DNA from: Brachionus rotundiformis
Lineage: Eukaryota > Rotifera > Eurotatoria > Ploima > Brachionidae
DNA: 64,000 nt
Reading direction: 5' to 3'
Assembly (NCBI GenBank): GCA_016802295.1
Contig: JAESIW010000200.1
Coordinates: 1,035,807-1,099,806, forward strand
Positions 10,530-22,291 of the stretch are shown one piece after another. Within the stretch, counting starts at the first letter, position 1; each line of letters starts with the position of its first letter. Under the pieces are notes generated by a model that made no database searches, was not told the DNA's origin, and worked only from the letters and a program-made list of their open reading frames with translations. Position numbers and translations under genes: made by a program.

Positions 10530-11109
10530 AGGTGTCCCTAACCACCACACACTCAAGTGTGACCAACACTTATTCAATTCCTTAGTGTTGTTAAGCTTAA
10601 AAGAAAAAAATCTTAGAATTTTTTGTACGGCCCTGGCTATGCTTGTACCAATAGCCCTATTGAGTCATTTAATCCGTCAATAGAGCGCGATTTTACAATT
10701 AGAAGAAAGCTTAGTATATTAAAATATTTAGATTTTTTACGTAACCTGATCAAATACTATTCAATTAATCACGACGAATTAAGTTCTGTACCAACTGTTA
10801 CTATGCCAAAACTAGTAAAAAAATATTTTTCAAAAATTAGTAAATTTAATAGAGTCGAGGCTAAATTGTTTAATTATCATGAAAAATTATTTTTAAACAT
10901 GAATAACAAATCTTGTTAACAAATTCGTCGTGATTAATTGAATAGTATTTGGTCAGATTCCGTAAAAAATCCTTTGTTTTGGACAATTTGCATAAATAAT
11001 ATTATTAGATAATATTTACAAATTAAGTTAAAGTTTAATTTAATTTGTGTGCTCATCAGGAATCGAATGTGTGTTAGTCATACTTGAGTGTGTGGTGACA
11101 CAATATTCC
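10530..11109 (+). mobile_element. Mutator-like (MULE) transposon relic
   Basis: Inverted ends share ACCACACACTCAAGT (left near 10,543-10,558, right near 11,080-11,097), and the flanks 10,520-10,529 and 11,110-11,119 are both CATAAAAATA, a possible 10-bp target duplication as in MULEs. Inside, a frame from about 10,623 to 10,919 encodes a protein with TNSPIESFN and ERDFTIRRKLS, which resemble the C-terminal part of MULE transposases. The transposase is far too short to be complete. A roughly 49-base inverted duplication joins 10,732-10,780 and 10,919-10,968. Confidence 0.6.
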
Positions 11110-11342
11110 CATAAAAATATGGGTCTACCTCATCCCCATAAACAAAAACCTATTACGCATAATATTTAATCTTTTCCCCTACTTTTGTAAAACTTTTCAC
11201 CACAAAATTGGAATATTTTATGAAAAAATCTCTTAAGCACAAAACAAAAACTTTTCATCACAAAATATAAAATTAAAAAATCAAGAAACAAAATGGAATA
11301 AAAAAAATCAAAAAGTCAAAATCTATTTATAAAGTTTTAAAG

Positions 11343-11492
11343 ATAGTTCATTCCATAGAAATAAGCATTTCATTGGTCTATGACCCATACAAATCTCAGG
11401 ATGACAATAATTACTCTCGCGAAAGAGGAATTGATATTCAATTCGAAGAGCAGACAATGTTGATGAAAGATGAAGACCCTACAAAAAATTAA
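11343..11492 (+). other. Orphan coding-like segment
   Basis: Fifty codons are open with good-looking, charged, low-repeat content (for example YDPYKSQDDNNYSRERG) ending at a TAA. An AG with a T-rich lead lies just upstream. I could not find partner exons. It may be a gene scrap carried by the neighbouring transposon, or a pseudogene. The rest of 11,120-11,843 is AT-rich with nothing else that I can support. Confidence 0.25.
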
Positions 11493-11843
11493 GGAATAGA
11501 AATTAGCACCACTACAGCATCAATTGAAGAATTGTAACTGCAAAAAAGAGATTCAAAAAAGACTCATGGTCAATGTTGGTAAAAGGAAGTATTTAATATC
11601 AACAAAAAAATACAATATAATGGGGAATTTTATTTTTAACATTAAAAGAAAACAAAAATATTTGCACAAAATTGAGAAAATAATTCCCAAGTTTTGCAAG
11701 ACGAATTAAAGTTAAAAAAAATAATATTAATAAACAATAAAATTTAACAATAATTTTTTTAAATAAATACATTTGGTGCGGCGTTGGACAAATGTTTCAC
11801 TGTTTTGACCGGAATTGATAAAAATCGCCATAACAGCTTTAAA

Positions 11844-14800
11844 TTAATTGCAATTAACTGTAAACGCTTGTTCACTTTTGGCAAGTTCCAATCGTTTTAG
11901 CAAAATTATATTTTCTTTTTTTAAATTCTCAAGTTCGTTTTCCAGCTGTTGTCCTTGGGTTTCCAATTTTTTGATACTGTCCACTGCCTTAAATAAAAAT
12001 TAACCAATTTTATTCTAAATCCGTAATTAACTAATCTAATTCTAATATTAATTTACTTCAGCTAAAGTAGCTTGTTTAGAATGTTTAAAATTTGAGTTGA
12101 TTTTTTTAAAACTAGATGTATTTTCATCAATATCATACAAAGCATATTTGAGCTTTGTAAGCAAATTTTTCAGCCTTAATCTTCTTTGCCGTTCTCGGAC
12201 TGAGTGCAAATTCAGCGATATGTTTTTACGTCCGCTAGATTTAGTAGAATCTGACGATTTACTTAGATAATCATCGTCATTTTCAGCATCAGAATCCATT
12301 AGTTCGTCTTCTTCAAAACTCTTATTAGCCTTAAAACTACTACTATTGCTACTTATGCTAAATTTTCTACAACTATCACTGTTAGAATTGCTACAACTTG
12401 GCAAATCCAATTTTAACATACTGGTAAATGGCATCTGGTACTCAAAATTTGGCGAGCTTTCACAAGGTTCTTCAGAAGCATCAGGGTTTTCATTGTGGTA
12501 AATAGCGTGCAGATTTTGAGAATGGATCGATGATTCAGACACGAATATTTCCGGTTCTTGTTTTACTTAATTAGTTAAAAATCAAATTAATAAACAATTT
12601 AAGTGTTAGTTTTTTTAATTTTTCAAAATTAAAGAAAATCTTTATTTTTTTAATATTCTTAATCAAAATAATAGAGTTTAAATAATTTATTAGTCAAGAT
12701 AAAATTACATATGTCTACCACTAGATCAAAGGTTCTTCTGCAAATGTGTATGGCTAACTACCCGACCATCCAAGATAAAAATTAGTTACAATGAAATTAA
12801 GAGCTTAGAGGAGCACATAAGAAAAAAAATATATTTAATTAGATTTTTAATTAAAAATTTAAATAAAATGTTCAACTAAACATTAACTGTTATTTTAAAC
12901 CAATTTTATGAAATATTTTTCCATAATTTTTAATGGTTGTAAAGTGCTTCACCTGTGAGATGAACTATTTTATAGTATTTTAAATTGCTTGTTTAAACTA
13001 ATGCATTGTTTTGGAAAATGCTTTGCTTTTTGAACAAAATTCGACGCTACCAAAAAATTGGATAGAGTGTGTTGCAGTTTTCATGATATTAATATGAAAG
13101 GTCTATGTTACTTTGCTTAGAAAAGCTTTTTAAAAACCAAATGTAAAATAAACTAATTAAAATCAAATATACAAAGGTAAAAAATATAAAATTTAAACTC
13201 TATTTTACTTGGTTATACTTTGTCGATGCAAAATTATGTAACAATTTTATTTTAAATAAATAAGAAAAATATAAAAATTTTTTTTATCTTATTATCACTA
13301 AAAGATAAAGGAATAAATTTTATTTGAATATAACTTTTTTAACAAGAAAATGCTAAATAAATAATTTCAAAGAATAAATTCAATGTAGTAGACTAGAAAC
13401 AAAATTTTTCTTGGAAATAAAATAATTGTAAAAATATTGTCAATCATTTTAAACTGTTATTATCAAAGAATAAAAAATTATATTTGTAAACTTTATTTTT
13501 AAACTTACTTAAATTGTGCGTACTCGTAATTTGATTATCAATATTTGGTTTAAATTTTTTGCTAAATAAAGTCCTTGAAACAATAAATGGCAATGTGGTG
13601 TCTGATTGATTGGTGGAAGCTTCCACTCGGTTTATGTTGATTATTTTAGTAGATAAGAAAGACAAGTCTTGTTTTCTCTTTCGTTTTTTATTCTCCATAC
13701 CAGTGTTGAGTAAATTTTGTTTTATTGTTGCCAAAGTGGTAACTGGCTGGTCTAAACTAACTTTAAAAATTGGCTTCTCATCAATTAACTGGTCGATAAG
13801 CGAACCTTTATTTCCCACATTTGTTTTCACAATTTTTACCCATGTCCTTCCTTGTGGAGCTAGCTGATGGCTTGTTTTGTGCATATTGCGCTTTAGAATA
13901 ATCACATTAGACCTTCTCTTTGGTGCTTCATCTTGAATCGAACTTGGCAGTGTCCGATTCTTTAGTTGCTTTTCTGTATTTTCTTTGTGAGTGCAGACAA
14001 CGCTTATCATATCGTTCAATGTTTCGGCTACCGAGTCGACCAAAGCTCTGCAATCGACTTTTTTATAGCAGTCAATGACCACAGACTCGTCACTAAAAGG
14101 GTCGTAAAGCATTTTGGAGTCGTTCTTGGTCAAAAACTCTTTTTCTTCACTGAACAAGTTTATTTTTCCATAATCACGGTAATTTTTCAAAATGTCGGAT
14201 ATTTTATCGTATTTTTTTGGCAAGCTACCCAATAAGCTTTCCAAATTGGTGAAAATTTTTCTAGAATCGGGCTTCCACGTCCGATTAGCTTTTCGGCACA
14301 GCAAACGGGGCAGAACTTTTGAAATAGACTTGTCAGGCTCCTTGTTCTCTTTGTTAGCTGAATTTTTTTTATATCTGAATAAATGGATGCATACCATTGG
14401 AAATTTATTGCAGACAGGCTCTAGTTCGGCCCTTTTGATCACTTCTTTGGCCTTGAATTTAGTTATCCGAGCCAGCAATGGTTTGCTCACTAAGCGAACA
14501 CTAACAATTCTGTCATAGCTAAAGCACAATTCTTTCCACTCAAATGGTATCAATTGAATGCAAATTTTTTTCAAAAAATCCAGAATTTTGTCTCTGATTG
14601 AATGATAATTTTTACTTAGAATCTCTAGTTTAAGTTTTTGAGTATTGTTGACTGTGATTGATTCGCTAAAGGACCTGAATTTGGCAGGCTTGAGAGCCAT
14701 TTCGGTGGAAGTGTCGCTACACGAGCCAGTTTTGGAGTAGCTAGAATAATTGACTTTGGTCTTGCATCGTTTGCTTTTACGTAGAGATGTTGACGAGCTG

Positions 14801-15330
14801 GACGAAGAGCGAGAGCACACAGATCCGGAACAGGACACTTTTTTGGCTTCGGGCTGGTGTTTAGCCCGCGTAGAGCTGCGTAACTTCCGAGCACAATTGC
14901 ACTCGAACATGCACTCAAATCTGCCGCAGTGCTGGCCTGGGTTTTTCTTTTTCCAAGTGTCAGTTTGGTCACAAATGCATCCAAGGCGACAGTGGATTTT
15001 CCCGCACTCTGGCAGACTCATGCGTCCGCTTCTTGATCTAGTGCGCCGTTTGGAAGCGCTCATGGCAATCATGTCCTCACCAGCCGGGTCAAGCAAGCTT
15101 TGATCACAGTCCAACTTGTTCAGGTAGCATGAGAGCGCGTCGCCTAGCCGGCTCTGGTCCGAGCTCGCGCGCAATCTTGTGTTGTACTTGCGCTGCGAGC
15201 TCTCCAGCTCGCCCTCGCATCTTTCCTCATACTCAATCAGATTGTTTCTGGTCACAAACTCGCGCAAAATTTCCACAGTATCAAACGAGTATATCTCTAC
15301 ATTATCTATTTGGTCCAGTTCGAAGCTCAT
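11844..15330 (-). CDS. MGA-like transcription factor: Cys-rich domain plus C-terminal bHLH-zipper, no T-box
   Basis: Three exons fit in phase: 15,330-13,509 (ends TTA A|GTAAGT), 12,565-12,057 (starts after AATTAAG, ends GAA|GTAAAT) and 11,987-11,844, giving about 824 residues. Residues 109-146 form a cysteine-rich block (CRLGCICD, HCGRFECMFECNC) like the DUF4801 region of MAX-gene-associated protein MGA. The end of exon 2 encodes a basic region and helix 1 (HSVRERQRRLRLKNLLTKL), and exon 3 encodes helix 2 and a leucine zipper (IKKLETQGQQLENELENL). Family members dimerise with MAX at E-boxes within a Polycomb-type repressor complex (PRC1.6). The T-box of vertebrate MGA is missing. The second splice creates IKQEP, a possible SUMO site. 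A good acceptor at about 15,362 (CTCTTTGTTCTTTAG) suggests a 5' non-coding exon. The exon 1 to 2 join is inferred. Confidence 0.72.
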
Positions 15331-16040
15331 TGTGTGTCAACAATTCAGCATTTCCAAGTCTAAAGAACAAAGAGACAAAGTTACCAGGTCAATTTAAAAA
15401 ATATAAGATTTGAATGCAATTTTTTTAAAATAATTATAATTTTGGCTACGAAATAAAGCAAAGAAAAAAGCTAAAATATAAAAAAAATATGTTAAAAATA
15501 ATTTTATTGGTTGCAATATTTGATATTTCTATTGCAAATTTCAACATAATATTTGCAATAATTATAATAATTGGACTTGAAGTTTGAAGTTTATAATTAT
15601 TGTAGCTTGAATGATGTGCGTGGATAGCGCACGGCACACCATCGAAAGCCAAATTACTGACCCAAATAAATTTTTGTATCCTAGTTACTAAACAATGACC
15701 GTCAGGCTTCTTTTCGCAATGCTGACCGGTAGTCAAGCTGATTTCAGCTTTTGACCATCTATTCAATTCAGCCATGCGTCGTGCTCATTAGTGAAACGTG
15801 GTGAAAAAAAAACCAATTTAATTTTTTTTAATTTAAAAACGTGTTCTTTTTTAAAATTTAAAAAAAAATGTGTTCTTAAGACATACACTCACAGAGCAGA
15901 TAATATGTATGGGAGAATTTATAAAAAAAAAATTAAAATTTATAAAAATTATTTTGCTAATCATTGCAGCAAGTGCACGCATTGTGTTTGGTGCAGCATA
16001 GATGGCGTGCATTTTATGGTCGGTCATGTGAAAAAACAAA
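15331..16040 (-). promoter_or_regulatory. Probable 5' exon and promoter region of the MGA-like gene
   Basis: Two patches (about 15,600-15,780 and 15,960-16,035) are clearly less AT-rich than the surroundings. A 3' splice acceptor lies at 15,362. A short minus-strand frame from an ATG at 15,775 could be a first exon or an upstream ORF, but I cannot assign it. No TATA box stands out. Confidence 0.3.
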
Positions 16041-17595
16041 ACTATCCACCTGTGACTTAAGCCAAATTAAATAGTCTAATTTAATACAAATCAAAATTTA
16101 GGTAAATTGAGTTGAGATTTTTTGGCGCAGTTTTTAGTTTTTGTATTTTTTAATTTAATTTTTTTTTTCATTTAAATATATTTTCTAAATTTTCGACCTA
16201 GATCAATATCTCATTTATAATCACTTAAAAAAAGGAGAACAAATTTGTGCTAATAAAAGACTGTTCGATTAAAATATAATTATTTTGAAAATTTAGGCTA
16301 ATAGTGTTATTTTTAATGAAATTAATACATCAAATCAATAAATTAAATAGCTTTTAAACTTATTTAATGTAGGCTATTTATTCTAATATTCATTAGAAAA
16401 CAAATCTAAGTTGAATCTTTTACTTTTAAATATTTCTTGGTTTAAAAATTTAATTGTGTTAAGAATACAAATTAATCGGGTGCATTTTTTAATTGAAATC
16501 TTATCATTAATATTTTAATTGATAGTTTACTTAGATAACTATTAATAGATTATTGACATCTCAAATAAATTGAAAAAAAATTTGTCCCAAAATCTCTGAT
16601 AAAACCTTGTAACCAAAGAGCCAGATACTAACCAGAAATTGGCAGCATATAAGCATTCTGATCAAAGACTTGTAAGAAGACAAGCAAAGTATCATACGTC
16701 AGAATCAATTGCTAGAAGAAGTGGTTCACCAACAAACTCTTTTAAATAAATTTCCCAATTGTGACCAAATTTTGGCAAATTGTTTAAACAAATTTGATAA
16801 TTTGAAAAATTTTTGTTAATAATAAATATTTGAGAGTAACAAAATATAGACAATATATAGTTTTAATCGTAAATAAAATAAAAGCACAGGTTTGTTTTAA
16901 ACTAAAATCAGGACATAAGATATTTTTAGATATAATTTGGTAACATGAAAATAATAGTACATTAATTATTCTTAAGCCGCTTTATTACTAAATTCTAGAA
17001 AATAAAATCACTTGAAAAAATAAGCTGATGTTATACTAAATAGCTGATAAAATGAGAAATTAGTTTATAAGGAATTAATTTTAAATTTTAAAAAGTTAAT
17101 TCTGTTAATTTATTCATAATTTTCATGACTTTTTAAGGTCTTAAAAATTTTTTCAAGTTTTAAATAATTTAATAATAAGGTTTAGCAGACATATTTAAAA
17201 ATATGATTTTGAATAATTAGTCAAATGAAATATTGAAAATGCTTTAATTAAATTAAGTTAACTAAAAAAAGGTTATTTAAATCAATAAAAGACAGTGGAA
17301 TATTAAAGTTCTTTTTTTATGTAAATAATATAAAATTTTTTCTTTTTAAATTTTGATTTTTTTAGAATCAAATTTTGCAAAGTTCAGGACTGACACTGAA
17401 TAATAAGTATAAATTTATTTTAAGTTTTCAATCAAATATTTACCTAAATGAGAAGAAAGGAAGGACATTTATTACTTTAAAACTGATGATCTTACCTGGT
17501 AAATTATTTCAAAAATATAATCATCTTTATAAAGTCTAAACTACTAATTTAACGCAACATTTTTTAATCAATGACATAAATTTAATAATTATTTT
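16041..17595. other. AT-rich interval, no gene seen
   Basis: The interval consists of simple A/T-rich sequence with no supported exon, RNA gene or repeat. Confidence 0.5.
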
Positions 17596-18603
17596 TTAAT
17601 TTTTAAAAGATTCTAAATTTAAATTGTCTTTTTCAAATTGTTTAATTATATCCATATGTTTAAATTCATCTGGTTTGTTGGTAAAAGTTTTAACTAAAAG
17701 ATATTTTTCATCATTTTCTTCACTCTTGAGGTAATAAAGCTTCATTAAATGCATAAGAAGTTTGGCTTCTTCCATTTTCAATGTTTTTGTGTCCACCTCG
17801 ACCATTTCAAGAACAATTTTTTTCGTATCCTTTAGATCATCGTAATAGATGGCACTCATTATACTTGGTGCATTTTCACCATGAGCTTGAAAATTGATCA
17901 AAGAAGTAAAGTGACATTCGTTTGCCGACCATTGGGTCAATATAAATTCATATCCTTGATCTTTTGGAAGCGGAAACAAAAACTTGTTTTATTTAACATT
18001 TAAAATTGGGTCTAATTAGAATTAGAATAAATAAATGCCTACAGTATTAAATTGCTTAGCTCTTTCTCTTAGCTTGGAATATTCATTGATCTAGAAAAGA
18101 AAATAAATAAAGATTAATTTTGCCCAAAAGATTGATGATTACTGTCAGAATGTCTGACAATCTTGAACGCTCTTTCATGTATGTAGACCATATATTTTTT
18201 ATTTCCTCAGGTGGTAAATCTTTAAGCATATCAGTTTTCATTATGCAGTCAAGATTTTTTCTTCTGTTAAAAGCATGTTCCATTTTGGACTGGATAAGAT
18301 CGCTTATGGGTCCATCTCCAATTTTTTCCGGCTTTTTATTTCTCAAGTTTTCCAAAAAAGCATTGGGATTTTCACTAAAAACACGTAATTAATTACAATT
18401 TTAGTAAAATTTCCTGCTAAATACTTGTAAATAGCCTTTAGTTTTTCTTCATATTTGGCAAAATAAGGATTTGTTCTAAATTGATCCATTTCGTCTTTTT
18501 TTCCGATATTCTCGTTTGAATAAAACGCTGAATAATGGGTCCTAACCGATTTGGGCTTTAAAATTTTACCAAAATTTTTCAAATATCTTAAAGGTAAACT
18601 CAT
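17596..18603 (-). CDS. ATPAF1: ATP synthase F1 assembly factor 1 (ATP11 family)
   Basis: Four exons join in phase: 18,603-18,425, 18,374-18,143, 18,090-18,043 and 17,982-17,596, giving about 281 residues, the usual size. Recognisable ATP11 blocks are NPYFAKYEEKLK, the repeated MKTDMLKDLPPEEIKNIW, PLPKDQGYEF, CHFTSLINFQAHGENAP and NKPDEFKHMDI. The N-terminus (SLPLRYLKNFGKILK) is basic and lacks acidic residues, consistent with a mitochondrial targeting sequence. Family members are matrix chaperones that hold F1 beta subunits until alpha3beta3 assembly. The introns are short (51-60 bases). The gene appears intact. Confidence 0.93.
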
Positions 18604-21600
18604 TTTTATGCAGGCAACTGTTTTGATGTATTTTTTTTAAATAAAACATATAAGTATATTAATTTTTTTAAAGCTTTTTTACTTATTTTCACCTTGTTAA
18701 ATTAAGTTAACATATTGTTCTAATTATTTTATCTCATATCATGATCTTTTTTAAAAAAATAAATCATCTAAAGTTTAATAGTGAACCATATACTTGGTGA
18801 AATAAAGAAATTTTCAAGTTTCATTTTGCCATAGCTATCAAACTTTTGTAAAGAGAAAAAAATATTGGAATAAAGCTTATTTTTTTTTAATTTTTTGAGT
18901 TTAAAAAAAATCGAAAATTTAAGAAATTGAAGTAATAATTCAAAAAATTCAAAAATCAAGTTTAAATAAATTCGATAAAAAAGCAACAATTGTTGATAAA
19001 AAGAGATTATTTAAATGAATCTAATAGAGTAATCATTTCTTTAAGAAAAAAATAATGAAGCCTTGATAAAATTAGACTCAGCCAATTACAAATCCAATTT
19101 TAATCAAAACAAAAGGTTTATTATTATTTAATATTTATTGATTGATCATTAACTTTTTGTAAAAAATATCATTTTATTATTGTAAAAAGTAGCTACAAAT
19201 TAGATACCAATAGAATAAGATGAATAGTTAAATAATAAAAGTTGAAAAATGTAACTCCATAAATCCAATTTTATTCATTTTCTAAAATTTTAAATTTAAA
19301 AAAAATCTTCCAATTTTGTTAATTAGATTTTTTAATTAAAATATTGAATTAAATATAAAAGTTTTCATGTCGAATATTTCAAACCAATAATCATATTTGT
19401 TTTCATATAAAATTAAGATAAATTAAATAAACTTTAAATTATATTAGTATTAAAATTTTTTGGAAATTGATAGATGAAGCATGGTCGAAAAAAAAACCCA
19501 TTTTCAATGGAATATATTATTTTTTAAAATTTTTCTTACTAAATTTTTGACTAGAATTAGTTATAAATCTAAATTTTGAATCATTTGACGTTTTAATTAA
19601 TTTCATCAAATTTAACCCAAAGTTACATAACTTTTAGGTTTTAAATTTGTATGCTGTAGGTTTTAACTTTCTTCAAAATTAAAGGCTTTAAATTTAATAT
19701 TTTCCTTTCTCTTTAGTGCTAAACTTAGGAATGTATGAGAGTTTGAAATTATTCTTTTCTTGTTCTATTAAGATATAACTTTTAATTGATCTATGTAATC
19801 TTTTATAAATAATCGTAAAATTATGTAATTTGGAATAGTGAGTTTAGAATTATCTTCTGCAGATTGGCTTCCTTAAAGAAATAAAAACATAAATAAATTG
19901 CACTGATAGCATCACTTATTGTTCAATTTTGAATAAAATTAATAATATAAATAATATTTGATATGTAAAAATTCGGATTTATTATTTTAAATCTAGAGTA
20001 TTATGAATAAATTAATAATTTTTTTAATAATAATGTACTTCAATACTCATTTTCGAAGTTAAAAAATTTTAAAGTTTCAGCTTGGATACGTTGATTTTTT
20101 TGGTTAAATTAAACTTTTTAAATTAAGTTTAGAATCACAGATGGTATTTTTTTCGTTTTTCTGGCATGTGTATTGGTGACAATCGTTTTGTTACACTAAA
20201 GCCATTATGTTCTACCAAGTGTGGTCAGAAAAGTCAATTATTTAAAATTTAGCCAAGTTGGGTATATGATATTTGAATTACAAAAAGAAATGAATTTTTT
20301 AATTATTGTCTTAAAATATTTTTTAAAAATTCATGGGCTTAAATTAGTTAAATTTTAAACAAAATTTTTCATCGAGAAAAGCTTTTCCAATTAAAAATTT
20401 CTTATTTAATTTTGTTTTTATGCAAAAATAAAGTTTCATACCAACCAGTCTAAATATGACTGTCTGAATTCTTCTCAAACAATTAATTTAGCACTAATTC
20501 CACATTAAGAAATGAATTTTTCAAAAATTTAGTTGGAAATTCTTTTGTAACATTAGTAACATTGGTATACGCTTAATGGTATGACATATTTACCTTTAAT
20601 TCATTAAACATTGTTTATAACTTTTTTTCTAGTCATGATTTTCTCTTAATCATCCGTCATTTCCTTTGGCAACTTTATTAGGCTTAAATTCGTTTTTTTA
20701 AAATTTATTTCAAACATTAACTTAGATTAGACCATAAAAAGAAGAAAGAAAAATCAAAAAATGTGCAGACGTATCATTTAGGAAGAAGTTAAAATTAAGT
20801 TTTATTTTTTCGTAAATTTCGTCTGGCTTTTGCTGCAATTTTTGGCAAGAGTTGATATCATATTATAATGTTTGCTAAAGCAAAAATGTTTAATTAAAGG
20901 TTACAAGCATCAACAACAAAATTATATTAGATTGGTAACATAAACGAATTTGAGAAACTCAAAAAAAAGAATACATATTACGTAATGAATAAAAATGCTT
21001 GCTAAATGTCTAAACTAATAAAATATTTTATAAATTTTCATTTATTTAATAAAAAATAAGGATTTATATAAATACGTTTGTTTGATTTTAATAATGTAAT
21101 TTAAAGTTGGCTTTAAAGGGCCATAATTTTCCAAAGTAATTGAGTGCTATGATTTCATAAGTTTTTTGGTAAAACATTTGAGAATCTGTTTGAGGCTCTT
21201 TGGCAGAGCGAAATGATTAAGCATTCATTTTGTCCTGAATACAGGGGAAAATTGGCAAAAGTAAAATATAAAGACCGCCAATACTTAGGGGCATTTGGTC
21301 AGCTTTTAAAATGACTACGTATATCTCTAGTTACAGAGAAATAAAAAAATTCCAAAGCTCTGGAAAAGAGTTTTGAAAAAAGAAAAAATGGCGAAAATTG
21401 CCTTGGGAAAAAACAAACTTATCTTTCAAGGAAGTTTTGATTTGTCTGAAAAGTTCCGGGTGCAACAGCTGTTTGCAGTTTATGTGATTTATTGGCTTTT
21501 TGCAGACTGACAATGATTAGATATTTGAAATTAATTATGAATCATTGGCAAAACAAAAAAGCTAAAATTGTTTAAGAAGTTAAAGTAGAATTTATAAAAT

Positions 21601-22291
21601 TATGATTTAGACTAACAACAAGGATCGAGCATAATTTGCAATATTAATTTATAATGAGAGAAAAAATAATAGTGATAGAGAAATAAAGCTCAACACCGAC
21701 GCAATCGAAATTCCAATGGAACTGTGAATAGCTTGGTTAAATGTGATTATGAATCGGGGTCAGAGCTGATAATTAATCGAACCAAATCCTAATAATGATT
21801 GCTTTTTTTTCAAGATTTGAAAACTTCTAGCAAAAAACAAGAATTATCTAGAAGTATAAAGAAAATTTTAATTTCAACACGACTCGAAATAGAGTTTTCT
21901 ATCTTGTTCGAATTTAATAATTTTGTTTTTTTTTTCTAATTAAAATAAATCATTTCTGTGAATTTATGAACCATTATTTTAGAGTATTTTGTGTTAAGTG
22001 TATCTAGTGGTAACTAAGGGGAATATTCAAAATTAATTGTCTTCTATTTTTTTTTCTAAATAGATATGGTTCCGACATGGAATAAATTTATAATTATTTA
22101 TTTTTAGATTGATTTTTAAAAGAATTGCTGAATTTAAAAAAAGTAATTTTATTTCAAAAAATAAAAGTTTGTTCTGTCTGCTTGGTTAGCCATTTCTGAT
22201 TTTGGTCAATTATTAATCCTATTTCCTTTTGTTAATGCTTTGTTAAACAATTGTAGACAATTATTTGTATTAATTAATATTTTAGTTTCAG
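18604..22291. other. Long AT-rich intergenic interval
   Basis: No supported coding sequence. The part from about 21,170 to 21,780 is less AT-rich and lies upstream of the BAG-domain gene, so it may hold that gene's promoter or a 5' non-coding exon. An acceptor TATTTTAGTTTCAG at 22,278-22,291, directly before its ATG, supports an upstream exon. Confidence 0.45.

Noticed and set aside
14192..15413. Several plus-strand frames of about 90-117 codons
   Set aside because: They are shadows of the long minus-strand exon of the MGA-like gene; no splice or composition evidence supports them.
15446..15775. Minus-strand frame starting MAELNRWSKAEIS
   Set aside because: It turns into low-complexity Ile/Asn-rich sequence, has no family match and lies where a 5' non-coding exon of the MGA-like gene is expected; kept only as a possible first exon or uORF.
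18768..18989. Minus-strand frame of 73 codons, hydrophobic
   Set aside because: Phe/Leu/Lys-rich translation of simple A/T sequence; no start context, neighbour or motif supports it.
21300..21480. Possible heat-shock elements upstream of the BAG gene
   Set aside because: TTC and GAA blocks are present, but their spacing does not fit the nGAAnnTTCn array.
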